A DNA stretch of 64,000 nt from Polytrichum commune (GCA_950295325.1 OX485803.1:32605554-32669553), one strand, 5' to 3'; shown: positions 10,530-23,856, counted from the stretch's first letter. Made by a program: numbers and translations. The notes: generated by a model from the letters alone, not told the origin.

Positions 10530-13420
10530 TACTATCCCAGCAGAGCAAATTGGTTTTGCCAAAGATAATCTTTGACGGTGTTCAACAGCCGAGCGTGGGA
10601 ACAGGGAGGGTGGGTGGGACGACGGGGAGTCTAGTGGGCATCGAGAGGACCGTGGACATGGAGGTGGTAGACGTAAATCTGGGGGACGCGCATCCCGGTG
10701 ATCAAAGACACTGGAATTGAAGGTGATACGGGATTAGATGAGCCAGTGTCAAGACCCTAGTGATCTGCGGTAGGTGATAGGGCAGTACGTTTGGAACCAA
10801 ACATCTCATTTTTTTGTCGATACGGCCTTAATTGCTATATGTGCAAATTTCAACCAATGTCATATCATCATGCATGGTGTGGTCCCATTAATGTATGGAT
10901 TTTCAGACCTCAATGTAGGGACCCTAAACCCTAACTTCCCTGCAATTTCAAACATGTGCGGTGGGACACCATACGTATGTGCTGTGAAAATTTGTACACA
11001 TGCAACTATTTATGAATATCACGAATATCGTGTGTAAGTGGTGTACATTGGCGAACGTTATGGCCCAGCCATGTGCCATGGTTCCCATAGAAGTTCCCCA
11101 ATCTCGTCCATACTCCTCGTATTGACGTTCCCAATTGAGTGCCCCCCCCCCCCCATGTTCCTACGTTCCCATACACACGCACATAATCTTTGGGAAGTTC
11201 CCATGCACGTTCCCATTCACGTTCCCACATAGAATTTTGGTCAAAATGTACATGTTTTGCAATTTTGGGACTCCCAAAAGTCCCATAATGTTTAATATGA
11301 TGTTTTGTGTAAGAAAATAACTGCATGAGAGAAAATGAAATATCCTTAGACGAGCTGCTACACTAGAGAGAAGAGAAGAAACGCTGACCCTACGATCAGC
11401 GTGATTGGAATGCCCGTTCGACCCACCCTTGGTATTATGCCCTCAGGACATAATACCAATGATGTAGGACTACTAACCCCTCTCGGGGTGGGCACTATAG
11501 TAACCAGACTAGCCAGGTGCCTATGGGCACTTATCAGTTGGGTATACTTCCTTAGCTTTCGTTGGCATTTTTTTGTTTTTTTTTTTTCATCCTACTTATT
11601 AGTTCGCTAGTTGGTGTATATGGAAATCTAATAGTGGTTATGCGTCTGTTGGTAGTGGTTCGTTGTTTTCTATTCTTCTTTTGTGTAGGATTATGGACAT
11701 AGCATATTGTATGGCAATAACGTTAATTTCCTATGCTGCTACACTACATATAATATTTGGTGTCACCAATTCTAATTGTCTTGCTCAATACTAAACCACA
11801 GTGTAGTGTCATCAACACTAAATACTAACCCAACATTATTTGTCATTCTTTGTAAAAAAAATATTGGGGGATTATAGATTTACAATGTTACAAGTATTGT
11901 TGCTTACCAAGTGACATTAGGGGAGGAATGGACTCAAGAGGTTGTTGTCCTTGTAATATCCCAATAAAATAGATTCTTAACATTTAGGGTACCGTAGTAC
12001 AAGGGCGTACCTAGTTGCTCACATGGCACATAAGGTGCCACATGGTTTTGGACCTAAGGTCCGGGCCAATGGAGTCATGCTTAGGTGGATGCCACTGAGT
12101 GGGAGTTTGCAAGTACAAGGTAGTGGCCAGTACATGGAGGAGGACAACGGCCACTCAAGGAGAGTACGTCTCGCACATGCGATGCACTGAGACGGTGCAA
12201 TGTGTACCGCTACAGTGAATCATACCATGGAGCTCCTATGGGGCGGTAAAGAGGGATGGCAAGGACAAAGTAGGGATGTAGATTCAAATGGCAAGAAATT
12301 TTGGAGAGGAAAACCTTCCACTATGAGTGGGTGGTTGGGGCCACCAAGTTTCAGGTACTGGTTTATGGCACATTTCAGGCGTACCTCATTTTCATTTGAG
12401 TTTGAGGACAAAATATCAAATAAAATCTATTTTTGCGACCAAACTCGTGGGCACCTTTTGAGTCCATTCCTCCCCTAATGTTTTTCATTAAAATTTCAAT
12501 CATCCATGACAATATTTCATCACAAGTTGCCGACAAGAGAAGGTAGAATTTTGGCCAATGGATGAAACTGAATACAAAAGTGGAATCGGTGTATGTCTTG
12601 TCAAGGTCTCCGGCTCTTGCAACCCCTGATCTTATTATTCATGTGTGATTCATGTTGATATTATTGGCACCATAATAGGCTCACTAGAATTAAGTTTGGT
12701 ATGTTGTATGTCAAACTCAAAGTTCAACTATCTAGAGCCAGGAATAATGATTATTCATTGAAATTGAAATGTGATCATGTGGCCTCGTTTATCTCTCAAG
12801 GAGTAGTTGAAGGAGTCAAGAAAAGAGGGAAAATAAGGAGGTTGGCCAAAACCTTAACCACCAAGACTTGGTCTTTGGAAAGGGTCTATAGGATGTGCAA
12901 CAAATTGGGCAATAGGTGATTTGAGTATTGACAGCCAATTGACCTCATGGACCAGCCTTCCAATATGGAAATAGGATTATATTGGTATGAAGTAAGAATG
13001 GATCAATGTCAACCTATGATTTGATGGATCATTTAATGATAGAGTTAGAAACCATCATGCATTAACTATAATGACTTATATTGTAAAAATAAATTTGTAT
13101 TACTTACATTAAAGGATGAACAAGTGTTCAATAAATTCATCAAAGATAAATAAATATGTCTTGCTAAGAGTATTTTAGCCATATATCTCACACGATCTTG
13201 GCATATACATATGATTGGGGTTTAAAAGGATTTTTTTTCACTTGTATATGTATTTGAGGGGATTTCCTAGCTACATATTTGTATGTATATCATTTTTATG
13301 AGGAGGATAATCTTGTATATTAGGGGTCTTAATTTCATGGTCATGCATGCGCGTTGTTCTTGGTTTTAAGAATGAGTTCACCCCCCCAAGTTTTTTACCA
13401 AGTGAAGTCATTTATGTTCT
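10530..13420. other. Intergenic AT-rich region, repeat fragments only
   Basis: No gene is recognisable. A poly-C run lies at about 11143-11155, followed by a short tandem stretch of CGTTCCCAT words (about 11156-11226). The block around 11425-11515 recurs near 28140-28205 (TAACCCCTCTCGGGGTGGGC versus TAACCCCTCTTGGGGTGGGC), so it is a dispersed repeat. Within it, TTGGTATTATG at 11429-11439 pairs perfectly with 11449-11459 across a 9-base loop. Confidence 0.5.
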
Positions 13421-13429
13421 ATAATGTTC

Positions 13430-13990
13430 AAACAACTTATGTTACACCTATCAAAATAAACTAATATGTATGGCAAGAACATAAAGCATTGTGTAATTTC
13501 AAAGAGTAGGTGTACAACGTTCATGGTATTTAGTGTCATCTACTATTTGGAATTATGCAAATGCTATATGTTCTTGCCATACGTACAATATTTGCAGAGG
13601 GCCTAAACTAGAGGCATAGAGGTCTCAAAGTGTCACGTCCACTAATTTCCAATATGATACTAATCGCCAACATAAGTAACTTTTTAAAAGTACAAAATTA
13701 TTTAAATTATGACATTTGGTGTAGCACATTGGGATACTTCAAATTATAGTTTTGTATTTTAGTATGCATGCGAAGATACTATTAAGCATACTAATGGTAA
13801 GTGTCATGTGTTTGCATTTTAATATGCAAGAGGAAGATATTCTTGAGCACACCAATGCCAAGTGTCATGTGTGTACACTTTAGCCAACTTGTAGACCATT
13901 GTGTAAGATAGGCATACACCTCATAACATTATTAAACATACTCATGCCAAGATTCTAGTAAGTGCATTTGAATGCCAAGTGTCATGGAGC
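13430..13990. repeat. MITE-end fragment followed by one arm of a hairpin element
   Basis: About 13530-13560 carries the MITE end ATGGTATTTAGTGTCATCTA. About 13600-13985 matches the sequence at 39905-40210: both read GGTCTCAAAATGTCAC-like, then CATTGGGATACTT-like, then GCAAGAGGAAGAT and GCCAAGTGTCAT words in the same order. In the other copy this segment is the left arm of a long inverted repeat; here the right arm is mostly missing. Confidence 0.65.
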
Positions 13991-13999
13991 GCAACTCCA

Positions 14000-16010
14000 T
14001 TACCTTGGATAAGTTTAAGTGAAAGTGATTCAAAGCTATATACTAACTTTGAATTTTGTGATGGAAAAAATCATAAACATTTGAACTACACATTGATCTA
14101 CAAAGCCAAGCAATTTATTTTGACAAAAAAATTCCAGGGTTAGTCTACATATTTTAGAAGACGGTGCAAGTAGTGTACAAGTAGGTATATTAAACACGTA
14201 ATTGTCTAAAAAATTTTCAATATGATAAAATTACATTAAATTGATTTTTGTTTTCTACATATTTTGTAATGGTGCCGTCAAGTTTTAATTGAATTCAAGA
14301 AGTATTGAAATATCTAACTTTAAAATGATTAAGGTCATGAAATTTATTTCCAATACCAAATTTAGCCATTACCTTTTGAGCCATAATTTTAGTGATAATT
14401 TTTTAAGATCTCGTCTTGATATTCTATATTTGAGCACCTAACACAACAATAAAGGTCATCATGAAAAAAAAAATCCAATTTAAACAACACTTTGCTACTA
14501 CTTTTTAGATGTTTGACCAAAACATTTTCAAAAGTATGGTTGTAGTATAGTGGAGCACTTTTTCCGAATATTTGACCGTGCTTGCTCTCATGAGGTGACA
14601 CTAATGGTGAAGTTGTTGATCATTAGAATAACTTAGTATATGCCTCAACATAGGGTAAGTGGGACTTTTACGCATGTGACACTCAATATCATAAACCATG
14701 TAGTGCATTTGAGATTGATATGGAGTGGATTGATGTTACCGGGGTGGAGTAAAAGATCTCTTCCTGAATTTCTGCTTAGCTTTCTGTTGTGGAGATTTGG
14801 ACATTGGTCTCTTGATACATTGACTGCTGGAAGTTTAGACTGATACTTTAGCGCTTGTTTAGCTGATGGCATTGTGATGCAAATTTATAGTTATAAAAAT
14901 CCTCTTATTTGAGAGAGATCGATTTGTCTCTCCCTCTCCAGCACTCCCATTTTTCAGTCTATCTCATCTCAAGCTGTGCTACTCAGACTCCAACAGAGCG
15001 ACTAACTACCCCTGGGTGTGGAATAAAACTACACGGAACGTACATCTGGAGGATGTCCCTTAACCCAGGATCATCTACAATTTTAAAGACAGTTACAAGT
15101 GTGGGCATAATCCTTTTTGGTTTCCAAGCAAAAAGTACCGCAGTTTGGACTGGTGACAGATAACACACTAAATCTGACATTGGAGAGACTCCATGGTTGT
15201 CCAGAGAATACATCTGAAATCATGTGATGATAATTGGACATTGCTTCATGATACACGGAATTGCTGTAAATTATGATCAGATGTTGGTCCAGGTCAGTGC
15301 ACATGAGATAGACCCACCTCCCTAGTTGACATTGCAGCAATTTGGGGACAAGTGCTACAAAGGGGAACCCATCCCTCTCCACCCGCCATTTTCTTGAGTT
15401 GTTGCCCCTGAAACCTCCTAATCTCACTAGCTACCTCTAGCTACCTCCCTAATCATCACCATCTACCAACACATGTTTTTCTACAAAAATCCATGTGGTT
15501 GGGTCAACCCTTCAGATTTTCTACAAGAACCTCAAAACAAGATTATGCCCTCCACGACCTGACAGCCATACTGCCTTTGCAAACTCTACTCGTTCCGTTC
15601 CACAGGATTTTATGCCTGATATCTCACAAGTTGTTGTTTCCTTGGGTTGCCACCTTCTACCTGCTCATTTTTCATTAAAAAATTTCAAACATGGGTGTGG
15701 ATATATTGGACCTTCAATAAGCACGTTGTTGTTGTTGTTGTTGTTGTTGTCGTCGTCGTACGAAATAGACTTCATTCTCTGTTTCAAAAACCCATGCATT
15801 GTGGCCTGGTCCACCCTTAAGATTCCGTGCAAGAACTTTTTGAAGCACAACATCCTCCACAACCTGACAACTGTTTGATTTGGCCTTTGCAGATCCAGCT
15901 CTCTCCGCTCTGTAAGGTACGCATGGTAGGCCGCAAGCGACAAACCTAAAGGGCCGAGAGAGATGGGGTCCCATCTGCAACACTTTATCCCCATAATTTC
16001 TGCTTGGATT
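14000..16010. other. Region downstream of the WD40 gene
   Basis: No separate gene is recognised. The sequence holds a (GTT)n/(GTC)n microsatellite at about 15726-15760. The open frames over it code for poly-Asn, poly-Gln or poly-Leu and are composition artefacts. The last few hundred bases before 16010 are the likely 3' UTR of the minus-strand WD40 gene. Confidence 0.5.
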
Positions 16011-19000
16011 TTATGGTTTGCTTGCTTGCAAAGAGGGTAGGATGTGTGTGGAGGAGATTTGTGCAAACAAGGGGATTAAGGGGTTCTTCACTAGCGGGGT
16101 CATAAACTCATCCTCCCGCGACGACAAGGAAGGGGATGAATTCATGTCACTCTCTTCGTCCTCATCAGGAGTGGCCGACCACACGCGGACCGATTGGTCC
16201 ATACTCCCGCTGTAGGCAAGAGTCCCGAGCACGGGGTCGAGTGCAACCGCCAGACATTTCACTGGCCGCGTGTGGCCTTCCAGGACATTGATGCATTGGT
16301 GGCTCACGAACCCATATAATTCATCCTCAAGATTAATATTAATGTTGTTGACGTTGCAGAAGTTATAGGTACGCCTCCATACACGGATGGTCTTGTCGGC
16401 CGAGCCGCTGAGGAGCAGGTCGCCAGTCGACGCCAAACATAAGACCGCGAGCCGGTGGCCGCGAAGCATGGCCACATTCTTCATGTGGTTCACTGTGCCT
16501 TCGTCATCCGTCTGCCACACGGCGATGGAGCTGTCGCTCAAGCCTGCGTAAAGGATGCAAGGGCTCGAAGCAACTCCTGGTACACAATAAGAAGCAGGGA
16601 AATCAGCAAAATAAGCTTTGGAAAATTATGAGAAGCTAAAAATCAACGGATGAGTTGTTCATAGTCAAGCATGGATTTGTTACGTTAAGACCTCACTAGC
16701 ATCCCATCTAATGTTGTTGAACATAAGATCATTCCTCTCAATCCAAATGTCCACAACGTAATACCTCTAGAATTGCTTGGGAAAAAACCTCTCAGACTCA
16801 AAGAGGGTGGCCATTCATGATGATGTCCTTGCTAACTTTGATGCTATGTGGGGCAGCAACGACCTTCAGCTCTACCGTGGGTTGAATTTCAAAATGCGCC
16901 CAATGGTGGCTTAGTTAATCATGCTTAGGATGCTCACTCTTCTTAGGATTTTGTGGTTCCAATGAATGCAACGAGAGTTCCCATTCTCTTGTTTCGGCTC
17001 CCAGTGGCCTTGTATGTTTTTTGGCAATGTAATTCTTGTTTCATTTGTCTCAAAAAAACGTATTGGGAAAAATGAAATTGTTGTAGTAAAGTCATCCAAT
17101 GCAAAATAAGCTATGATAAGGCACATTCCTCTTCACTACAAGATTGATAGAATTCCTTATTCAAGGATCGAAATTTTATTCAACCTACAGTTTGGTAAAT
17201 TTTGCAGATGCAATTAGAATATCTTTGGATTTGTGCAAGTAGTATGGTGATTGGATGGATCACTTGGTCAAGCGTTGCATGGCCTTGAATGGTAGTGCTA
17301 GCAGCGAGGTAGGTTTAGGGTGCCTACAACCCATGGGCACAAGGTAACAGTTGTCCATCATCGGATGTGGTGGTCAAGACTCAAGCCATGACAAGGCCAT
17401 CAATTATGGTTAATACTGTGCCTCCTCATATCCAATTGCAAATAAACATATCAGCCAAATCACTTTGCCTAACCACTACAATTTCTGGAAGTGAGTGGAG
17501 TCCACCCAATGGCCAATTAATGTCTTCCCCATGGAAATTACGGACTACTAGATCACCAACGAGAGGAGAGTGGTCAACTCGCCGTGGGAGCAACTCGTCA
17601 TCCATATATTCGAGCCAGTATCATTCATAACTGTTTCAGCTCATGCACAGAAATCTAGGATTTATGCACGATGTCACACCTCCACGGATGAAACATTGTG
17701 TTAAAGTCTGATAACACTTCTAGTATTCTTGGATGAGCGACCCGTTATGGTTCGGTGTCCGGGGAGATTTTGCGCATAATCGGTCGAGATCCTATGTTTC
17801 CAATTCCAACCGGGTTACAAGTTGACATCTTTGGGTTCTACTTTCTGAATTGGAGGTATATTCTCTAAATTCATCTACAGTGATCGATAAATTTTCCTAA
17901 AGCCTTGAACTTGAGCCGGTTGTTTCTGAACCTGTAAATCTGTAACTATTGGTCGGTTCTCCTCGTTCATTGCGATGAATTTGCAAGCATCATAAGAGAA
18001 GGAAATGCTTCAGTGATTGTAGACAGAGAGTGGTGAGTATAAAACCTGATGAATGGGTGGCGTCGGGGCCACCCGCGAGAGCCAGGGCATTGATGGTGGA
18101 CACTTTGGCGGGCTCGAGAATGGAGACGAGCGCGTGGCGGAGGCTGCTGCTGCTCACTCGGGCGGGGAGTTTGATCATGTGCTTGCTGCGTCGCTCCCAC
18201 ACCTTGACGCTGCCGTCGGCGGAGCCGCTGTACAGGAAGCCGCGGTGGGGGTCGACGACCAGCGCGTTCACGGCATCACTGTGCGCGGCGATGGATTCCA
18301 CACATTTCAAGTCGGCCAGGCGCCACACCTTGATGGTCTTGTCCCACGACCCCGAGTACAACACGTTCTTCCCCACGGCCAGCACGGATATTGTGTCGTG
18401 GTGGTCAATCCATAGCGCCTTCTTGTGTCTCCGCACCTGGAAAATCATCATCGCATCATCAAACACACTCCGTCATATTGATCATGCACAGAAAACTAGG
18501 CTCCATTTGGTCTCTCGAAAAACAAAGCGCACAAAACAATGTCGCTCTCGAGCATGGTCATCACTTGCCAAGAGCAGATCCAGGAATATATTACCTCTAT
18601 ACTCTATCTGCTCTGTCATCTGTTCAATCGAAATACTTAAAATCAGCGAAGATACGATGATTCATCTCGAGCACCAAGTATGCTTCATCAAGCTGCCATA
18701 CCCCGGATGAGTATGGAAGATCTCAGTCGGAAAATGAAATTTCATATCTCTATGATGGGTTTCCCACCTGGATACATGAAGGATCGTTTTATCTCTAAGA
18801 ATATCGACCAGAGATCAGCAAAAGACTCATATTTCATGTAGATCCGGCACTAAACATTTCGAGCGAACGTATCTCCAAACATGTGCAGACAACCTCTCCG
18901 CCAGAAACCCCTTCCGAATAGCTCCCACGCGATAAAATCGTCTTAATCACTGCTTGAACAAAAGCAGGGGAGACAAAATATATGCCTTTGTTTGCAGACC

Positions 19001-19830
19001 AATTTGCTCAAGCTTAATATTGCAACTTTGTGGCCAAGGTAGATGGTGGCGCTTCGGCTCAAGGTTGGTTCCTGCGTTTGTTGGATTGGTTTTCAAGCCC
19101 GAACTTGAACTTGTGGACACTTTTCAAGTGTGGTGTCTCAAGTCCAAGTTCCGACTTGATATTTAAAATCAATTCAAAAGAAGGAAAATCAATGCTCCAT
19201 CATTCGAGGTTCAAACTCATTTACGTTGGCCCACCAAATTTGGAAGCTTGAGGTTAAAGCTCAAGTTGTGTGTGACAAGGGCATGAAAGTAGTCTCCTCT
19301 GCTTTTGTTGAAGCAGTAACTCAGATGATTTTGCCCCGGGGCAGTTGATCGGAAGTGATTGGTGGCCGAGAGATTCTCTGCAAATGCTAGCTAATGCTTG
19401 TGCGCAAGAAGGATAGTTGTGATGTGCATCAGCGTCGATATCCTGTATATGGTCCAAAGAAATGTAGGAAGAGACACCACAAACACACAGACCTGAACAT
19501 ACTTTTTGGGAGTGATTTTCAAATTTCAGCCTGAGCTTGTGGAATTTTCAAGTGTAATTTCAACAAGTTCAAACTTGGGGAAATCAGTCTAACATAAAGG
19601 AGGACCCAAAGCTCCACCCTTTTAGACACTACATGCAAGGACCCAAATTCTTTCACTTTGCTAAACCAAACTTGCAAGCTGTGTGCACTGTGAGAAGGGC
19701 ATGGATTTAGTCTCCTCTGCTTTTGCAAGCTTGGAAGCTTGAGCTTGAGCTCAAGCAAGTATACTTGTTCATATCCCGGATATGATCCAAAGAAATGTGG
19801 GAGGAGAGATGGAGGAAGAAGATGACAGAG

Positions 19831-19862
<32 letters not shown>

Positions 19863-20378
19863 CTGAATATAGGCTTTGGGAGTGATGCAGGTGACCACGT
19901 AGTCTTTGACGGTAGGCAAAGTGGCGACAAGCTTGTGAGAAGCTCCTGTACACGCTCCAACCTCCGTCTTCTTGGATCGTTTCCACACGCGGATCTTATG
20001 GTCCTGATGAGCAGTGAACACTTTGTGACCGATCACCACCATGGCTTTCACACTCCCTTCACCACACCCGAATTGCGTCGCAGGACCAAATTTCCCCTGA
20101 ATCGACTGATCCAGCTCACCAGCAGCAATTAGTGGCCATCTCCAGGCTCGCACTTCGCCACAATCTGAGCCGCTGTACAACGTCTGCCCTGAATGGGCGA
20201 GTGAGAAAACGTCACCTTCGTGGCCTCGCAGCACAGCCAAGCAGGAGCTAGACTGGTGGCGGAGGAGGCTGCTGCTTCTTCTTCTACTTCCCTCTCGCTG
20301 CGACTCTGCGCCGCTGCTGCTGCTGCTCTGGTAATCGCTAGAGCTTAAACTACCTTGTGTTTCCAGCTCAAACCCCAT
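16011..20378 (-). CDS. JINGUBANG-like seven-repeat WD40 protein, 490 aa
   Basis: Three exons on the minus strand: 20378-19863, 18436-18046 and 16576-16011 (stop at 16013-16011). Splice sites are ATTCAG|GTCTGT, TTTTCCAG|GTGC, CATCAG|GTTTTA and GTACCAG|GAGTT, with phases 0 and 1, and the joined length is an exact 490 codons plus stop. Residues 1-45 are Ser-rich and disordered. Seven WD repeats follow, roughly at 46-81, 108-133, 183-211, 222-252, 285-325, 345-378 and 402-440; clear blades include LYSGSWDKTIKVW, LYSGSADGSVKVW and LLSGSADKTIRVW. The C-terminal tail after about 440 is acidic, then Ser-rich. Order and spacing match the plant JINGUBANG family, from memory. In Arabidopsis JINGUBANG acts as a scaffold restraining pollen germination; in a non-seed plant the role must differ and cannot be read here. 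A WD40 propeller binds partners and has no catalysis. I chose the start because exon 1 opens cleanly at that Met and upstream frames lack similarity. The exon 1 donor is directly abutted by a (GTCT)n microsatellite. Confidence 0.93.
16600..17130 (-). pseudogene. Probable LINE relic in intron 2 of the WD40 gene
   Basis: The minus strand of about 16640-16760 reads VDIWIERNDLMFNNIRWDAS with stops close by. This resembles the C-terminal zf-RVT region of plant LINE polyproteins, where a W-x-E-R-N-x-x-x-F-N pattern is common. The region just upstream on the same strand (to about 17126) has a broken frame without clear identity. It is very short and eroded, so the family call is tentative. Confidence 0.35.
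17752..17973 (+). repeat. AACCGG-rich dispersed repeat, copy in WD40 intron 2
   Basis: It begins GTGTCCGGGGAGATTTTGCG and ends near GGTCGGTTCTCCTCGTTCAT. It matches, with divergence, the three copies at 46456-46680 (inverted), 46893-47118 and 47243-47471. The ends carry a short inverted match (GGGGAGA and TCTCCCC), so it may be a small DNA element. Confidence 0.7.
19240..19890 (-). repeat. Duplication of the exon 1 end inside WD40 intron 1
   Basis: The plus-strand block at about 19240-19520 and the block at about 19680-19890 share the same words in the same order: GTCTCCTCTGCTTTTG, then GATATCC, GATCCAAAGAAATG or GGTCCAAAGAAATG, then ACAGACCTGAA, then TTTGGGAGTGAT. The second block spans the true exon 1 donor, so intron 1 carries a decayed copy of the last coding bases and donor. 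The true copy has a (GACA)n run at about 19847-19862 where the decayed copy has only a short CACAAACACACAG tract. Confidence 0.75.
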
Positions 20379-21944
20379 GGCACTGCAGTTTGCGTTTCCA
20401 CCAAGTCTGCTAGTCTTGGGATATGGAGGTTTTGTACAGGTGTTATGAGGGAGGTTAAGGCGAGTCTGTGTGTGAGGTGTGAAGTGTTGCTACTTCTGTC
20501 GCTGTGATTTTCGGACATCTGCGAAGAAGAAGAGGAGGAAGTGGAGGTGGTGATGGTTTGTTTGGCCGGTGCAAAGATCCTGGAGCAGCTGCAACAATCT
20601 CTCATGTGGATTGCACCCCGAGGTAAGTTTGTGGACCTGCAAAATTTGAGGTTGGAGTATTTGTAGCGACGAACTCCTCCTCGCAGAAAGCTCCACAGAA
20701 ATATAGAAATTAGAGATTTGTGGAGAGGTAGAGTGTGTGCCAGAAATGGTGAAGATGAAGATGTGACTGCAGTAGTAACCCGGTGCAATGCAGATGAAGC
20801 AAGAGTAAGAGACAAGACAAGACAAGAGGGGTATAGCTTCCTCTAAGCAGGCAACTACATAATAAAGTCTCAGATTTGGAAGTATGGAACATGTACATAA
20901 GTTAGACCAAAGCCGCTTCGGGAAGTGGAACTATTCTAGCAGCTACCTTGTGATTTTTCTGGCCACCTCGAAGCGTCAGAGTTGACCTTGATCACTACCG
21001 TCAGGAAGCATGTCAATAAGTTAATTGCAAAGATGGTTCAAGGATTTAAAGCTTTTGAGTTCTGAGATCCAGATCTTCCTAATTGCAGCTCAATCAGTGA
21101 GAAAGAGAATCAAAACCCTTACAGCTCAGACCCAGTGACTGCCCGTGAAGGAGCTGGTGATCGAGCTGATGATCCGTGCAAGGCAATCCTACATGTAGGA
21201 GTGAGTCAATTGATCATCCGTACTGGGACGAAACAGAAAATTAAGCACTTGCGAGTGGTAGTAGCAGTACTTACTACTTATTACAGCTTTAATTTGTCAT
21301 AGCAGTCAGTCAGTTTTTAGTGCATAATCCACTTATTAGTACTTTGCATGTGACCTCACCACCCTCCCCCACTCGGTGGCCGTCCCAGATTTGTCAGACC
21401 AATTTGCCCACTCATGGCAGCCACCATATAATTAATTTAAAGCTCTAGTTGTGATCGATGAAAAGTACAATGGCAGCGCAAAGATTTTTGGAGCCAGCAG
21501 TAGTGACAGTCAAAGCGTTAGCATGTACTGTACTAACTTACTTACTACGACAGCTTGAAATTTCTCTACCGCCATGCTCCTCCGATCCTCCTCCCAGCCT
21601 CCTCCTTCAATTTTCCAAAGAACAAGGACATTATTAAGCCTCCCGATAATTTTATGATAGGCAGCTAGCTAGTCACAAGTCATCTACTGCATTGGTGATC
21701 CAAAGCTGATGATCCCACTTTGCTTCTGATCCTAAGTAATCTTACTTAATCAACAAAGTCTGGAGAAGTGTTATATTATCTACATCACTTTTGCACAGTT
21801 ATTAATCTAAAATTAATGGTGGCTACATAGCTGTCTGTGACTCCTCATGAGCCCGATCTAGAGTAATTTATACATATCTGGTCACCGACTGCTGATGATG
21901 AGTGGGACTGAAACGCTGCTCATTTATTGGCAGCTTCTGAAGGG
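20379..21944. other. Upstream region of the WD40 gene
   Basis: The 5' UTR and promoter of the minus-strand WD40 gene should lie here. The pyrimidine-rich minus-strand stretch at about 20380-20830 is consistent with a 5' UTR. Overlapping minus-strand open frames up to 20898 are Ser-, Leu- and His-rich without known similarity, and I do not call them genes. No TATA box is convincing. Confidence 0.4.
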
Positions 21945-22296
21945 GAGGCCACACTCATTTGAAAGCGCCGGTTTCGAAACGGAGTTATGTGGACCATGAT
22001 AAAAGAGTTATTGCCTTGGCATGTGTCTAAATTTGAGGAGTTTAGTTTCAAGGTGGTCCCTCTCTATTCTATTTAAAATTGCTCGTTCTAAATTCCAATC
22101 AAAAACAAAGGTTTTAAGCCTTACAAAACCGTCGTCTTGGACCAGAGTTGAGAAATGGGCATTTATACCCAATAAAAGAGGGACCACCATGCAAACCAAG
22201 CTTCTCAAGGTGAGACACATGTCAAGGTCAAAATTCTTTTACCTTGGTCCATAGGTCTTCGTTTTGAAAGCAACGTTTTCGAACGTGTGTAGCCTC
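21945..22296. mobile_element. Foldback element with very long terminal inverted repeats
   Basis: The left arm, from GAGGCCACACTCATTTGAAA, matches the reverse complement of the right end (GTGTAGCCTC). The match continues with interruptions through GGACCATGATAAAAGAGTT, CCTTGGCATGTGTCT and GTGGTCCCTCT; the mirrored words are AGAGGGACCACCATG, AGACACATGTCAAGG and TTTTACCTTGGTCC. The arms cover most of the 352 bp, leaving about 120 bp of centre. There is no coding capacity for a transposase. I could not settle the target duplication. It is non-autonomous; the superfamily is unknown. Confidence 0.75.
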
Positions 22297-23856
22297 CACA
22301 TGAGTCCGAAACTAATTTAGAGTTTTGAATCATAAGGACCCCAAATTCAGGCCTTTGTTGATCAATTTTCAATACCAAGGTGATTGTCTCCCTTTCTGAA
22401 GTTGTTTCACCACAAGCGTATGAATCTTGGATAATAATTGCCTTGCATCACTAGACAATTATTCTATGTCGCTATAAATGCTTAAAATCTACCGCAATAA
22501 TAGACTTACATATTTCCTTCAGCGAAGCTACGCGATTGTCGAGGGCTCATGATAGTAATGTTTTTAGGCGCAAGACCAAGTTTTGTTCAAGGCAGACCCC
22601 TCTCCCCTACAAAACTATTTCCCTTCTACTACAAACCCGACCCCTTTTGTGCCTTCATCCAACCACCTTGGGTTTAGGGGCCTACCTCCTTGGCAACAAA
22701 CTTGACGTGGGATACCAACCGGCGTTTTCACCATTAATGACTACTAAGCACTACACTAAATATGATATTTAATGACACTTATTACTTGAGATTACACAAC
22801 ATTATAATTATTTACAACATATCTCATATTTTACCAACAAATGTCAAATTGGTTATTTGGACATTATAGGACATTAATAAATTTACTTGGTAAATAATTA
22901 TTGCCAAGAGGTGAGTCTAGTTCAACAAATGTCTGCAATTTAATCTAGCATCTCTTATATATTTTGCCAACAAGGTTCAACTAGCTTAAATGGACATACC
23001 ACCATCATCAAAGTAAGGTGTCCCATTACCCACATGGTTAAACTAAGGAACCCTTCTACCTTGGTTGTCTAGAGTGCATACCACCTAGGATGTCAACATT
23101 TGGCCCCCTGAATTTCCCACATGTGGGAGTCTCATTTGCAAATTTGAGTGATACACATGGGTTGTGGGACCACTATGCGGGGCCATAATTGGTAGTGGTG
23201 ACTCCGGAGCTAGACACTCTCTACGAGGGGCTCCAAGGTAATGCACCCAAATAGGCTCTTGCAACGGACATAGTCGTTCACTCTAAGGTGTTCCTCTTCT
23301 TTTCATAGCCCTCCTCCACATGCTTACTATTTGGTTCAACTTCAATAGCACACCACAACATGGGGCCCAATTTGGTCCCCTACCTTATTGCCTTATGCAA
23401 TTTCACCCCTTGCTTCGGTGCACCGTTTAGCTAGCCACATTACTCCATGTTCTTTTGCATGTTCATCAACCCTCAACTTCTTCATCTTTGCCTTATGTAT
23501 TTTTTTTCATCCTCTCAATTTTTGGTAATCTCATAGTTGCCCTTTCTCTTCCATTTTTCTCTCACTACCTCCTCTTGTCTCTTTTGATTGTGTTCTAAAG
23601 CGGTTATGTACTCATTGCTAGTTATAATTACAGGCTTAGATTAGTCTATAAATAATGTATCAAGGCTCCTCCAAGGAATGGACACCATTTGTTGGAAGGG
23701 CCAGAATCAATGTCAACTTCAACGTTGCATTTGGGTGAACCCTGTCCAATTCCTATGACATCATCAACTCCTCGTTGGTATCTTCCACCCCCTCTCCCAC
23801 TACAACTTTACACCTTTCATTGTGTCCTTCTCGTCATATCTCAATGCCGCCATATA
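22297..23856. other. Intergenic DNA with a partial MITE
   Basis: At about 22750-22870 there is a half copy of the MITE described at 26891-27112, starting CTACACTAAATATGATATTT. The rest is AT-rich and featureless to me. Confidence 0.45.

Noticed and set aside
15665-16066. Minus-strand frame with poly-Asn or poly-Gln
   Set aside because: It is produced by the GTT microsatellite next to the WD40 3' end.
18030-18710. 226-codon plus-strand frame
   Set aside because: It is antisense to WD40 exon 2, whose frame has clear WD repeats and splice sites.
20345-20898. Minus-strand frames upstream of the WD40 start as an N-terminal extension
   Set aside because: They are Ser-, His- and Leu-rich and in different frames; the region fits a pyrimidine-rich 5' UTR better.
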